NCBI RefSeq assembly: GCF_950023065.1
Contig: NC_088677.1
Location: forward strand, 14,774,001 to 14,838,000
Direction: 5' to 3'
From: Planococcus citri
Taxonomy: Eukaryota; Arthropoda; Insecta; Hemiptera; Pseudococcidae
Length of the DNA stretch: 64,000 nt
Positions 12,640 to 25,265 of this stretch are shown piece after piece. The position numbers were made by a program, and so were the translations under genes. Under the pieces are notes generated by a model. That model ran no database searches. It was not told the origin of the DNA and saw nothing but the letters and a program-made list of their open reading frames with translations. Each line of letters starts with the position of its first letter. Positions within the stretch are counted from its first letter, which is position 1.

Positions 12640-13795
12640 TAGGTTTACATGTTGGAGAAACAAATTGCTTTGAAGAGTGTAATAGAGTACCTACTTTGCC
12701 CGATTGACCAAATTACAAAAAAGTTATGGAAAATGAAAGTTTCGAAAAAGCTCAAATCCTTAATTTTCCACAAAACAAATGAAGATGAATTGGAATTTTT
12801 TTGCAAAAATAATTCAATAACATAAGTAAAAAACATTATCACCTGGCGAGAAGAGCTTCTTTTGAAAATATTTTTAAAAAATTATAAGAAAAAAAGTCGT
12901 AATAATGATGGTAAAAAAGCTCATCTAGCAGTTCTCAAGTTGACCAAAAAATGAAAAAAAAAAAAAAATCTTGGCCGCAAATAGAAAGGATTTTCTATTG
13001 TGATGAAATCTTGTCGGAAATCAGGCCGAAATATGGCCCGAAATTTGGAAAAATTGTGAGCTTTCGTGGCGAGGGTAACTAATAATGAAAGTATTTTTGC
13101 TTTGAGACAAAACAACTTCCAACAGTTGAAGTTTTTGACAATTTTTTCAAAATTCGAAAAATAAAGGAAGTTCTTATTTATTTTTTTTTGGTAACATAAC
13201 TTTTTTTCTCGACGGAAACGAATCATGTAGGAAGGCAGATGCCTGCAGCATGAGAACAATGGATTGGTAACTTACTGCATAAATATAATTATGCTCTGTG
13301 TATAATGAGACCACAGTTCTGCTTCGACTAGCCTTTTTAACGTTTTTGTTTTTGAATTAGCAGGTTTCGCTGGATCGGGCCGAAATATGTAGATTTATAT
13401 AGCACAAAATTTGGCGGAATGGCAGTCTTTGTACATAGTTGGGATAACTAATAATAAAAACATTTTCGCTCCAAGTATTCAGGAAATGCAAATAAATAAC
13501 CTTTCTTACTGTTATTAAGATTTTTTTTAATTGATAATTTCTCAATTCAATTTTCAATCGAGTGCTTCTGACTTTTTTTTACTCATGTTGTTGAATTATT
13601 TTCGAAAAAAATTTCCAGTTTTCGTTCATTGTTTTGTTGGAAATTGAGGTTTTGAACTTTTTAAAACTTTCATTTTACAAAATGTTTTGTTTTTTTTTGA
13701 AAGCTCAACTTTTTTGTGATTCGGTCAATTGGGCAGGGTACTCGATCCACTACGATACACTCTTCAAAGCAATTTGTTTCCTCAACATGGGTTAA
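12640..13795. repeat. Foldback pair with 0.7 kb spacer
   Basis: The left arm (about 12,645-12,870) reads CATGTTGGAGAAACAAATTG and onward. The right arm (about 13,560-13,790) reads CAAAGCAATTTGTTTCCTCA and so on, its reverse complement. The spacer holds two related GGTAACTAATAATGAAA / GATAACTAATAATAAAA blocks at 12,980-13,180 and 13,340-13,470. The same arms and spacer recur at 19.0-20.1 kb. No coding capacity. Confidence 0.65.
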
Positions 13796-16700
13796 CAATA
13801 CGCAAAAACTCTCTCGCAGTCAGGAAAAACATTGTTTGGATTGAAAAATGAACTTCTATCATCGGATTGGTAGTTCTTTTAAACGTTGGCAGTGGAACTG
13901 TGTTCATCGTACGTAAAATAAATAGAAAGAGCGTGCAATAAAAACTCATCACCAGGTAAAATTTCAGATGCCTAAGTGTATTTTTCGACTCTTGGAAGGT
14001 GAATTTTTTTAACAGATTTGGACTGAAATAAATCGCTGAAAGATCGAACTTTCAGTTTCAAAAAATTGACCAAGAATGCTGAAATTCATTAGTAATACTT
14101 ACTTATAAAATATAATTTTACCCCATGAATCGATTGGAAACAGTTTTCAACTGTTGTGAGCGTACTGGAGTCTCCAGCAAATTTTTGAAGTTTGAATTAG
14201 GTCTCTAACAAGTAGATATCAATCAAAATTATCCATACTAATGCTGATTTGGACAGATTTTATGGTATTTCATGATGAACTGAAACTTTTATAATGTTGC
14301 TGGAGACTCCAAAATGGCTTGAAATTAGCTGCGATTGACCGAACACTTTGAAATGAGGGCACAAAGTAAACTTTAGCTGTCTGTCTCCGTTTAATAAAAT
14401 GCTTAGGAATTATGTATCAACTTTTAAGAATCTACTGGAGAGTCCAAAACTGTTCAAACCGGTTCGAAACCGTTTCCAATCAAATTTGGAGGTTACTTAG
14501 AGTAGGTAATCTTCCAAATTTTATAGCTTTCTAAGGATTGAGTCATTTTTTTTTTCATTTTAGAGCTTTTGATTTTTAAGAATTCCCTGACAATTCAAAG
14601 GTATATCTACGTACACAAATTTTTCTTCATATTTTAATTGATTAAATGTGCCTTGAAGTTAATACGTAGGTATTGGGTATGATTCATGTCTAATGGTAAA
14701 ATAGAAATCTAAACACAGGTTAGTCATAAATTGAGCTACGACGAATAGGCTCATCTAAACGAAAAATAATCTCCTGTGCCAGACGAAGTTCTTGATCCTT
14801 CATCAAATCATTAGGTATTATCAGGTCAAAGTGAATGAGCTATTACGTAGAAGAAATGGTGAAATAGAAAGAGATACACTTACAAGCCAATAATGGATTA
14901 CCTGCCTGTATAATTAGGTACATACATTTGGTATATGAAATTGGAATTCGTCGCAGAAGTTCAAAAATTGTCGTATCCCAATCGACACAAAACATTTTGA
15001 AAAGATCCGAATTAAATTGAATAAATAACATGAAAAAATACTTTACAAGGAAAGATTTCTGGTGCTTGAGTGCATTTGTCGATTTTTAGTGAATTTTTCA
15101 AAAATCAAAAGCCCAATAAAGACATTAAAAAAATCAAGAATTCCACAAAATTGACCTAGGAAGCTGAAATTTTGCATGTGCCTTATCTTTTCAACCTTTG
15201 CGAATCGATTGGAAAGGGTTTTAAAAAGCTTTGAGCCAATTTAGAGCTTTCATAAGATTTTCTAATATTGCTCACTATTTTTCCAAAATCGGTTTCTACA
15301 GGGACGGAACTTTAATATTTTTCCAGTGATTTCATAATAGTGTCACTACTTACTGAAAATTTTAAAAATTCACTAGTTGACAAATAAAGCTGAAATTCAG
15401 TTTGTGCCTCATTTCTTCACTTTCCGAGTCAATAGAGACAGTTTCAGACTGTTCTGGACACTCCAACAATTTTTTCAAAAATTCCAGTTTCCCGAAAATT
15501 TCATAAATAAATCCGTCGTGATAAACTATTGCACCTGCAACACATTCACTTCATCTCAGTTTACCCTCTTGCACGGTTACGTCAGTTACACACCCTTGCA
15601 CGGTTTTTATGGCATGTTTTTAAAGTATGGAATTTTTGAAATGAAGCTGGAAGCTCCAGAACTGCTTTAAACAGCCTTCAACTAAATCTGCATTTTGAAA
15701 TGGGAGTGTATGAGGTAAATTTCAGCTTTCCAATTTCAATGGTTAAAATTTTGTGGAAATTTTCAAGTTTCAAAAATTTGCTGGAGGCTCCAGAACTGCT
15801 CAAAACGGTTCTAAATTGTTTCCAATCGATTTAGAGTGTCGATAATTATGTAACAAATACCAAATTTCAGCTTTTCAGATCAGTATGGTGAAATTTTGAT
15901 TTTTTCCATTGTTAACCCGAATCTGATTTTCCAAAATTCACCAAAAATCGAAAAATGCATTTTCGCATTTGGAATTTTAGTTGAAGGTGTATTCTTGCAT
16001 GTTCATTCGATTTAATCTTGTCCAATTTGAAAATTTTTCTGATACTAGGGATACCTATTACTGTAAGTGCCTATCTACACTTGTCTGATCAAAAAAAAAT
16101 CTTCAATTAGACTTTTAGCAGATGGAACTCTTCTGTTTATCTTTTTGTTCAAATTTATAAATTCGCAGTCACGAGTATTTTTTTTGGAAACATGAAGAAG
16201 ACATATTTGAAAATTTATGTCCATATTAACTATACGAGTATATTAGGAAGGAAACGATTTTCCACCTATTACTGTCCTTGACTTGATTTTTAGTAATTAT
16301 TCATCTAACATAAAAAAATGCACTTTGTTCTCTTCTTGATTTTTTGGGCAATCTCGTCGAAAAAATAATCTGTGATGTTTTCAGTCCATGTCAGCGTTTT
16401 TTCGTGAATAATAAATAATTAGTAAATTATATTACTTACTCACTGTTGTATTTGATAATTTGGTATAATTCTAACGCTTGAGACTTTCAGGAAAAAATTT
16501 GGGCCTTTTGTTTTTAAAAATTCACCGAAAATTGAAAAATGTCCTCCAGTGTTTGCAATTATTTCAGATAGTGAGAGATGCATAGTTTTGTCCAATTCAA
16601 AAAACTTTCCACCATTTTCGTCTCTTCCTCCATAAGTACCTACTCTTGTCTGGTCGAAAAAAATTCGTTGGTTCAAACTTTAAATGAAGCTGTTTTACAA

Positions 16701-17433
16701 AATTTTTCAATTCGAAACTAAAACTTTCCAGATTTGAGTAAGAAATTTTTTTTGGAAAAAAAGGTTCTTCGATTTAAACTTTAAATGGGACAGTTTTCTT
16801 TTTTCATTCAAAATTACAGTTTTTGCTATTGTGAGCAATTTTTTTTGTAATTTTGTTATTTTAGGGAGAAAATGTGTGGAGCTCCAATTTCATTATCTGA
16901 TATTTTTGACATTTTGATTTTTTAATCTTTTGTGACCGGAATAATATAATTCTCAAAAATTCAACTTGAATCGAAAAATCGATTTTGTTTCTTGCCAATC
17001 TTGTCGAAAAAATTCATCAATGATGCTTTCAGTCCAGCTTGTCAACTCTTTTCGTGAAACAGATTAGTAAATGATACTTACAGTTGTATTTGATGGGTAC
17101 ATTACCATACTTATATACTTATTCCGTTGTGTGTACAATTTTCTCGAGTCAGATGACGATAAAATATGTTATAAGTGTGGGAATAATTTTGATATTTCAA
17201 CTCGACGTATGCGTATATCGCAGAAGCACTTTTTTCGAAGATTCAGCAACAAGAAAAACGATTACTTACTTTTTAAGAAAGTATGCGTACTCTTTATCAT
17301 TACCTTCGAGTATTATTTCTATAAAATCCATAGGTATAATAATTAAGTATAATCAAGTAAAACCATCTCAAATAGTAAGTAAATATGAATTATAAAAACT
17401 CGGAAAGTAGGTACCTATACGGTAATTGAACAG

Positions 17434-17439
17434 TTTATT
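17434..17439 (-). terminator. Poly(A) signal of gene copy 2
   Basis: AATAAA on the minus strand, 149 nt into the predicted third exon, which begins at 17,588 after TTGTTCAACAG. Context and distance match the other copies. Confidence 0.65.
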
Positions 17440-17694
17440 ACGAAATTTAATAATACGACATGAAACATATACGAAAATTTAAGACGTCGTAAATCATCTA
17501 ATACACGCAACCGATCGTTGATTGAAAACCAGAATGCATTTCTTTATCGATGACTTTTGTGACTCAGAAACAAAAACCTAAACTTAACCTGTTGAACAAC
17601 GAATCAAGATTATGAACCAACATATAAGCAATTTTGAGCCTTTCAAAGAAAAAAAATAAAATACTCACTTAAAAATAGAGGCAGTTCGGGTCAT

Positions 17695-17907
17695 TTAAAC
17701 GATAACGAAATCCATCGATGATTTTTCTTTGCCTTGGTCTACGACGACGATGTTTTCCATGGCGGTCTTTTCTTTGCCTTGTTCAACGACGACGAAATCC
17801 ATCGAGGTTTTCTCTTTGCCTTGGTCAACGACGACGATGTTATCAAAGCAGATTCTTTCTTTGCCTTGGACGGCGGAGAATTCCATGCATACTCTTTCTT
17901 TACCCAT
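17695..17907 (-). CDS. GKE-repeat protein, copy 2 (70 aa, unknown)
   Basis: Same 70-residue, five-repeat protein as the other three copies; Cys20 replaces Ser here. Predicted transcript on minus: TSS at the A of ACAGTT (18,218); exon 1, 5' UTR, 18,172-18,218; intron 1 with donor GTAAGT and acceptor TTTCGACAG; exon 2, 17,669-17,939, holding the whole CDS; intron 2 with donor GTGAGT and acceptor TTCAACAG; exon 3 from 17,588, 3' UTR only. The stop lies 26 nt before the last junction, so decay of the mRNA is not expected. An upstream open extension exists (to 18,003), but it crosses the splice acceptor, so I prefer Met at 17,907. Function unknown. Confidence 0.8.
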   Translation of the reverse strand: MGKERVCMEFSAVQGKERICFDNIVVVDQGKEKTSMDFVVVEQGKEKTAMENIVVVDQGKEKSSMDFVIV

Positions 17908-18244
17908 TTCGAAGATTGAAGTTGGTTTGATTAAAAATGCTGTCGAAACACAGAAAAATACATTACAAACTTGGCCAATAAAATTCAATATACCTATGTT
18001 CAATTATAAAACTTTTTAAAATACGATTTTCGACCGTTGAGTAAAAAAAAGTACTTAGTGAGAATGTAAAAAAAATATTTCTTTGAATACTTGAAATGAG
18101 TATTATTTTAAAAACTAGCTATGCAGTGTAAGTAATATCGTAGTAATCTAGGTAAGTATAACTTAACTTACCAAAGAAGAACTTGAAGTGTGAGTTAATG
18201 CACAACAAACGAGTAACTGTGTCTTAGGTGTATATTTTCAAGAG

Positions 18245-18287
18245 TTTATATAGTGAAATTTTTTAATTCAATAGGAACTCTCATTGG
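18245..18287 (-). promoter_or_regulatory. TATA and CCAAT boxes of gene copy 2
   Basis: TATATAAA at 18,245-18,252 and CCAAT at 18,283-18,287 on the minus strand. The ACAGTTACT initiator at about 18,218 lies 34 nt from the first T of the TATA box, the usual spacing for an arthropod TATA/initiator core promoter. Confidence 0.75.
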
Positions 18288-19034
18288 CTGTTTGGTCGGA
18301 CGATTTTCTGCTCATCTCGTCGTAAACATAATAAACGCCGAACAGTGAACTTTGCACCGACACATCCGATCGTCTACCTGATTATCATAAATGGCAAGAG
18401 AAAGAGAAGAAACAATTTTCACACGCAAATTTTGGACGATTTTTTCAGAATTAAAAAAATAATTAGAAGGGTGTGACATATATAGGTGCAAACTTTTATT
18501 TTTTTGTAATTTTTTTTTGTTCGTAGAAAACGATTTATGTAGGTTGGTAGGTAATTGTAACAGATGAGAACAATGGATTGGTAACTTACTGCTTAAATAA
18601 TAGTCTTGCAGGTCTTTGTTTCTTTGAGTAGGCTAAAGAGTGAACAACGAAATCGCGATTCCCTCATCTTACGCTTTTGGACACGACTGAGTTAGTCACC
18701 TTCTAGGTACCTGTGTAATTTTTGAACTAAGTACCAACATGCCTATACATAGGGTAAATTTAGAAGGTAGGTAAATGATGAAAAATGTATTTTGTATCCT
18801 GAGTTTTATAAAAAAATTCCCTGAAATCTGTGACACATCTGTCATGACATAAGTATAAATAAACAGTTGAAGGTTTTAAAACGAGACGGTATAAAAGTAA
18901 TCCAAATAGAACAATTTCGAAGTTGTAACAGTCCATTTGCCCTTTCATAAATGTTACAGATTTAATAACAGCCCCTAACAAAATACTTCCTGCATGAGAC
19001 CAAAGAATAAAAGTCAAAATTAATGATGAGCATA

Positions 19035-20050
19035 GAATCTTTTGGAGGGTCTTTAGGTTCTCATGTAGGAGAAATAAATTACTTTGAAGAGTGTAGTAGG
19101 GTACCCTGCTCAATTGACCGAGTCACAAAAAAGTTGAACTTTCGAAGAAACCCCATTTTGCGAAACGAACGTTTTGAAACAGCACAAAAGTTTAATTTCC
19201 AAAAAAAAACTAATGAATATGAATTAAAAAATGAAAAAAAAATCAATAACATTAGGTAGTAAAAAACATTATTTTAAAAGCGCGATATGAGTGTTGAAAC
19301 AAGGACTAAAAGGAAACATATTACACAAAATACAAAAATACAAAAACTTAAAAATTTACTTACAAAAACAATTCAAAGGATGTTGTGTATGTGACGTAAA
19401 AATGCTGAGTAATTCGTCGTGGATTTGAGTCTGTCATCGCTATAGATTTGTGTTTTTGTTTCCTATTTCTCTCTTTGTTCATCTTCATATTCCATCATCT
19501 GGTGAAGTGGTATAATATTTATTTTTTCTCAAAATGGAAGAAAGCTACATCTCGTGCTTCAAAGCGAAAATGTTTTTATTATTAGTTACTTCCACTACAA
19601 AGCTCATGCATAATTTCGCCAAATTATGTGTCATATTGCAGCTTGATTTCTGACAAGATTTTATGACTTTATAAAAAATCCTCTCATTGCGGTCTAGATT
19701 TTTGTTTTTTTTTTTTGTTTTCATTTTCTGGTTAAAGGCATTAAAATGACCATTTTACTGTTATTATAATTTTTTAAATTACGAGTATAATCTCTTTAAA
19801 ATATTCTTAAAAAGTGCTTTATTTGATTAATGTTTTTTCATTCATGTTGTTGAATTATAAGTACATATTTTTGAAGAAAAAAAAAATCCAATTCATGTTT
19901 ATTTGTTTAGTTGGGAATTAAGGTTTTGAGCTAATCAGCTTTTTTAAAACTTTAATTTTTCAAAACGATTTTTTTTGAAAGCTCAACTTTTTTGTGATTT
20001 GAATAATTGAGCAGGGTACCAGGTAGCTATTACACCCTTCGAAGCAATTT
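19035..20050. repeat. Foldback pair with spacer
   Basis: The left arm at 19,035-19,260 (CATGTAGGAGAAATAAATT, GGGTACCCTGCTCAATTGAC) and the right arm at about 19,800-20,050 (GAGCAGGGTACC, GAAGCAATTTATTTCCC) are reverse complements. Each contains a GGGTACC near its end. The spacer includes, inverted, the TTATTATTAGTTACT block known from 5.9, 13.1 and 13.4 kb. The minus frame at 18,760-19,113 overlaps this structure and is not considered a gene. Confidence 0.65.
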
Positions 20051-22800
20051 ATTTCCCTAATATGGGAACCTGGGTTAACAAAACGCTAAACCCCTCTCGC
20101 AATCAGGAAACCTACCCATCGTTCTCATGGATCCATTGATTGGCTTCCTCATTTTGCCTCAAGAGGCTGATGTCCCATCAAGTATGATCGGTGGCAGGTG
20201 AATTTTTAAAAAACAAAATCAAGCTATCAATTTCAACAAATCAGCGTAGAATGCTGAAATTCGTTATTAGTACTTTGTTCTCCTATAAAAATATTTTACT
20301 CCATGAATCGATTGGAAACAGATTTAAACTGTTGTTAGCGTACTGGAGTCTCCAGCCAATCTCCAACTGAATTTGCATTTTGAAATGGGGGTATATGAGG
20401 TGAATTTCAGCTTTCAAACTTCATTGGGTAAAATTTTGTGGAAATTTTCAACTTTCAAAAATCTGCTGGAGGCTTCAGAACTACTCAAAACTGTTCGGAA
20501 TTGTTTCCAATCGATTTAGAGTGTCGATAACAATGTAATAAATACCAAATTTTACCTTTACAGATCAGTTTGGTGAAATTTTGATTTCTTCTATTCTTGA
20601 CGACCCAAATTTGTTTTTTCAAAAATTCACCAAAAATCGAAAAAAATGTACTTTGGATCTAAAATTCTGATTGTTGATGTATTTTTGCATGTTCATTCGA
20701 TTCAGGTTTGTTGGGTTGAAATTTTTTCTACTACTAGGGATTCCTTATTATTGTAAATACCCATACTAGTCTGATGAAAAAAAATTCTTCGATTAGACCT
20801 TAAGCAGATGGAACTCTTCTGTTAGCTTACTTTTTTATTCAAAATTATAAATTTGCTGCCATTATTATTATTATTTTTTTTTTGGAAACATGAAGAAGAC
20901 TCATTTGATTCATGTCAACTTGAATTAGGACTGGAACGGTTTTCCATTCCCTTCTGACCTGTATTTAATTTTCGGTAATTCGCATAAAATTAAAAAATGC
21001 GCGTTGTTCCTTTTTTGATTTTTGGACATATTCTTGTCGAAAAAATAATCTGTGATGTTTTCAGTCTACCTTGTCAACTTTCTTTCATGAAATATGCAAA
21101 ATAGTAAAAGATATACTTACTGTTGTATTTGATGAATCATTCAACATTTGGATGTAGAGTATTTCGCAAAGTTCTACTTAGCAGCAGTTGAAATTTCAAG
21201 TGCTTAAGTAGGTACGTTGGTATATGGGTACATCTCCCGATTTTTGGAGAATTTTGAAACATTTTTGAGCAAAAAATGGGGAAATGATCAAAACTTTTAT
21301 CGAATTAAACTGGGAATCTGTAATTCTGTATTGCAAATACCTCATTTTTAACCCTCTGAATCGATTGAAACCCATTTTGAGCAATCATGAAGCCATCCAC
21401 TAAATCTTAAAAGTTGAAGTTCCTACGAAATTTCGCCCAATAAAGTCGTGAAGCTGTAATTTATTTCATACCTGCTCAATTGACAGAGTCACAAAAAAGT
21501 AAAACTTTCAAAGAAATATCATTTTGGAAAATGAACGTTTTGAAAAATCTTCAATTTCCAACAAAACTATTAATGTAAGTAGGTACTTACATGAATTACG
21601 AAAGTCTGGAATCTCCTGATTTTCTAAAAAGGATTCGAAGCCGTTTACAATCGATTCGATGTTTCAAGAATAAAGTATTGGTTTCCGGATTAACTTTGTA
21701 AAATTTTGATTTTTTTTTTTTACAATTTTGAACTAACAATAAGTAGGTATATTTTGATTTTTAGAAATTCACCAAAAAATCGAAAAATGCCCTCCAGTGT
21801 CCGAAAATTTTCGTAATGAATTAATGAAGCATAGTTTTGTCCGATTGAACGAATTTTCCAGCATTTGACATTACCTACTTCCTCATAAGTTGTACCTACT
21901 TACTCTTATCCAAATAAAAAAATTCGCTGGTTCTAACTTTGAATAGAACTGTTTTATTGTTCAATTCAAAACTAAAACTTTCCCAATTTGAGTAAGAAAT
22001 TTTTTCTAAAAAAAAAAAAGATTCTTCGATTTGAGCTTTGAATGGAACTGGTTTATTTTTTGATTCAAGATTACGGTTTTTTGATATTTAGAGTATTTTT
22101 TTTGTGATGTAAATTAAGGAATTAAGTGGAGTTCTGATTTAATTTGGAATCGAATGCTCTTTGTTTTCTTCCAACCTTGTAGAAAAATTCATCAATGATG
22201 TTTTCAGTCCAGCTTGTCAACTCTTTTCGTGATACAGATTGGCATATGATACTTACAGTTTTATTTGATGGGTACTTTACCATACTTACTCCATTATGTG
22301 GAATTTTCTCGAGTCAGATGACGATAAAATATTTGACAAGTGTGAAAATAATTTCAATATTTCAACTCGACGTATCGTAGAATTTTCCCAAAGATTCAAC
22401 GAGAATACCTCCTGTATGAAATTATTTTAATTAAAACTTTAAAACTAACTAATTATGTTTTATTTTTGTTTGTTTTGTTTTAGGTGAGTGTCAATTTTCA
22501 ATACGGAAATGATACATTCTAGAATTAATGAACTTACCAACCTATCTATGAAAATGAGTAAGTCATTTTAGTGAGAATAATTTTGATATTTCAACTTGAC
22601 GTATCGTAGCAGCACTTTTTGCGAAGATTCAACAAGAAAAACGATTATACCTACTTTTTGAGAAAGTACTACTCTTTGAAGTTCAATCATGCCTCGACAT
22701 ACGATGTACCAATTGTAATCAAGTAAAACCATCTCGAATACTATAGGTAGCTAAATTAAATATGAATTAAGAACTCGAAAAGTATACTGAAATTGAACGG

Positions 22801-22806
22801 TTTATT
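22801..22806 (-). terminator. Poly(A) signal of gene copy 3
   Basis: AATAAA on the minus strand, about 150 nt into the predicted 3' UTR exon that starts at 22,955. Flanking sequence (CGTAATAAACCGTTCAATT) is shared with copy 4. Confidence 0.65.
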
Positions 22807-23061
22807 ACGAAATTTAATAATACGACATGATCAAACATATACGAAAATTTAAGACGTCTTAAATCTAATACACGCAACCGATCGTTGATTGAAAACCAAA
22901 ATGCATTTCTTTTTCGATGACTATTGTGACTTAGAAACGAAAACCTAAAAATAACCTGTTGAACAACGAATCGAGATTAGAACCAAAATATAAGCAATGT
23001 GTGAGTCTTTCAAAGAGAAAAAATAAAATACTCACTTAAAAATAGAGGCAGTTCGGGACAT

Positions 23062-23274
23062 TTAAACGATAACGAAATCCATAGATGATTTTTCTTTGCC
23101 TTGGTCTACGACGACGATGTTTTCCATGGCGGTCTTTTCTTTGCCTTGTTCAACGACGACGAAATCCATTGAAGTTTTCTCTTTGCCTTGGTCGACGACG
23201 ACGATGTTATCGAAGGAGATTCTTTCTTTGCCTTGGACGGCGAAGAATTCCATGCATACTCTTTCTTTACCCAT
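23062..23274 (-). CDS. GKE-repeat protein, copy 3 (70 aa, unknown)
   Basis: Reference copy of the family. It has five repeats starting with GKE at residues 2, 15, 30, 44 and 59; Val-rich, beta-prone stretches alternate with charged GKEK turns. Phe11 replaces Ser of copies 1 and 2. Predicted transcript: TSS about 23,771; exon 1 23,724-23,771 (48 nt, no ATG); intron 1 of 417 nt (GTAAGT / TTTCGACAG); exon 2 23,036-23,306; intron 2 of 80 nt (GTGAGT / TTCAACAG); exon 3 from 22,955. All splice sites recur in copies 2 and 4. From codon region 34 through most of intron 1 it looks identical to copy 4. There is no recognisable domain, and no cleavage or membrane signal. Confidence 0.8.
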   Translation of the reverse strand: MGKERVCMEFFAVQGKERISFDNIVVVDQGKEKTSMDFVVVEQGKEKTAMENIVVVDQGKEKSSMDFVIV

Positions 23275-23797
23275 TTCGAAGATTGAAGTTGGTTTGATTA
23301 AAAACGCTGTCGAAACACAAAAAAATACATTATAAAAACTTAGCCATAAAATTCAATTACATCCAATTAAAACTTTTTAAAAGGCGATTTTCGACCGTTG
23401 AGTGAAAAAAGAGGGAAAAAAATGAGTGAGAATGGAAAAAAATTCTTTTCTCGAATTTACATAATTTTAATAAATTTTTTAACAAAATGAAAATATTAGC
23501 TACGCGAAACATTTAAACTTTTTCAATTTAAATACATTACGAAATTAAGCATAAAATTTGGCTACGTTCAATTGAAAATTTTCAAAAGGCGCGATTTTGA
23601 TTTTTGACCAGAGATTTGAAAAAGTAAATAAAGAAAAAACATTTCCCAAATTTTGGTAAATTTTCAACAGAATAGGAAATAAATACACACGTAATTATTA
23701 TGAAAACTAGGTAGATAACTTACCAAAAGAAAAACTTGAAGTGTGAGTTAATGCACAACAAACGAGTAACTGTGTCTTGGGTGTACGTTTTCAAAAG

Positions 23798-23839
23798 TTT
23801 ATATAGTGAAATTTTTAATTCGACGTGAAATCTCATTGG
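23798..23839 (-). promoter_or_regulatory. TATA and CCAAT boxes of gene copy 3
   Basis: TATATAAA at 23,798-23,805 and CCAAT at 23,835-23,839 on the minus strand. The CAGTT initiator lies at 23,771. About 100 bp further upstream (TGTTTGGTCGGACGATTTT on plus) is conserved in the other copies and may hold more regulatory sites. Confidence 0.75.
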
Positions 23840-24724
23840 CTGTTTGGTCGGACGATTTTCTGCTCATCTCGTCGTAAACGTGTACTGACGCAGAACAGTG
23901 AACTTTGCACTGACACATTCGATCGTTCACAATATTCATGAATGGCACGAGAAAGTGAAGGAGCAACCGGCTCTCGCAAATTTTGGACAATTTCTTTCGA
24001 GATTCAAAAAATAAAGAAGGGTGCTATTTGAACCTTTTTGTACAATATTTTTTGTTTTTGACGGAAACGTATCATGTAGGAAGGTACCTACCTGCAGCCT
24101 GAGAACAATGGATTTGTAACTTACTTGCTGCTTAAATAAATAACTATCTTTTTTGTAGTGCTGCTATATCTCAGAACGTGCGACGCTCACTAAAAGGAGT
24201 ACGACCAACTCGATTACGACTAATAACCCTCAAAGGCTCAGGTGAATCTTGATATGCGGTATAAAAATGCTTTCAATATCTTGAATTAGATCAACATAAG
24301 TTTCACTTTGACTCACAGTTCGCCCCCCCCCCGGCACCTATTGAAGCCATTTCAGAAAGAATGTACTTATTTATTTGATTATCCTCCAAATCTGAAAAGG
24401 CAAAAAATTTTACTGTCAATTTTGGAACTGTATGATGTGGTTCATTTCGATGTAATGAATGAGTGAAAGCGTACTTTGGATAAACACCTGGGAATAACAA
24501 TTATGAGACCAAAGCACCACTTTTGAATGAACACATTGGTTGTTGAGCTTTCATAAATTGAAATCAGGAAATGAGTGGTTAGGGTGTGGACCATAGCGAT
24601 TTTTTACAAATTTGATAAACTCGTCTCGGAAAAGTGCCGAAAAAACAGAATGTTGAGTAAGTATATGTACAAGGAATATTCCCAAGTAGACCTCAAATGA
24701 CAGGAACAAAAATTGAAAAACGCA

Positions 24725-25265
24725 TAAATGCTCTAAAATACCTATTGAATTGCTTTGAACAGTGTGATAGAGCGTCTTGCCAAATTGGCGGGATAACAAA
24801 AAAGTTGAGCTTTTAAAAACAAAAATTTATTGAAAAATGAAAATTTCAAAAAAAACTCAAATGTGACATTCCCGACAAAAAACACGAATATTTGTAAGGA
24901 TTTTTTAAAAATGGATTAAAAACATTCTTCAAAAATATTGGTCAAAAGCACTTTTCAAAAAAATGAAAAAATGAATTTGAAAAAAATTTCAATTTTGTTT
25001 TTTTTTAAAATTTATTTCTAATTTTATTTGTTCTGAAAAAGTGCTTTTAATCAACGGTTTTTACTCTGTTGTTGAATTATTTTTGAAAAAATTTCCTATT
25101 CGTGTTTATTTGTTTTGTTGTAAATTTAGGATTTGAGCTTTTCAAAACATTCATTTTGTAAAATGATTTTTTTTTTTTGAAAGGTCAACTTTTTTGTGAT
25201 TTGGTTAATTAGACAGGGTACCCTATTACACTCTTCAAAGAAATTTGTTTCCCGAACATGGGAAC
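24725..25265. repeat. Compact foldback element
   Basis: The most complete palindromic copy: left arm about 24,730-24,985 and right arm about 25,000-25,255, with almost no spacer. Inner arms are GGTCAAAAGCACTTTTC and GAAAAAGTGCTTTTAATC; outer arms are GAATTGCTTTGAACAGTGTG and CACTCTTCAAAGAAATTTG. The arms have diverged by clear substitutions, so it is old. It has no coding capacity and no clear target duplication. Confidence 0.7.

Larger units (their letters stand above)
8268..14776. repeat. Array-1 unit with gene copy 1
   Basis: Third unit, bounded by the GTGCCAGACGAAGTTCTTGATCC marker at 8,268 and 14,777. Its order is: marker, GGAAACATGAAGA block (8,430), CAGTCCA block (8,610 and again 9,520), gene copy 1 (11,300-12,130), foldback pair (12,640-13,795), and blocks with inverted CTGGAGTCTCC motifs (13,900-14,500). 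It is longer than the previous unit partly because of the LINE at 9,612-10,967. The long minus-strand open frame at 8,862-9,317 lies wholly in repeat blocks and is not kept in sister units. Confidence 0.75.
14777..20300. repeat. Array-1 unit with gene copy 2
   Basis: Fourth unit. It begins with the GTGCCAGACGAAGTTCTTGATCC marker and the GAAATGGTGAAATAGAAAGAGATA motif (14,853). It then carries the CTGGAGGCTCCAGAACTG block (15,780), the CTACTAGGGATACC-type block to 16,060, the CAGTCCA block (16,375 and 17,020), gene copy 2 (17,430-18,255) and a foldback pair (19,035-20,050). The intact, LINE-free junction at about 17,124 lies here. The right-hand limit is approximate because the marker is not clear in the next unit. 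Confidence 0.65.

Noticed and set aside
18760..19113. Minus-strand open frame of 117 codons
   Set aside because: Overlaps a foldback arm; the related sequence near 12.5 kb is not open.
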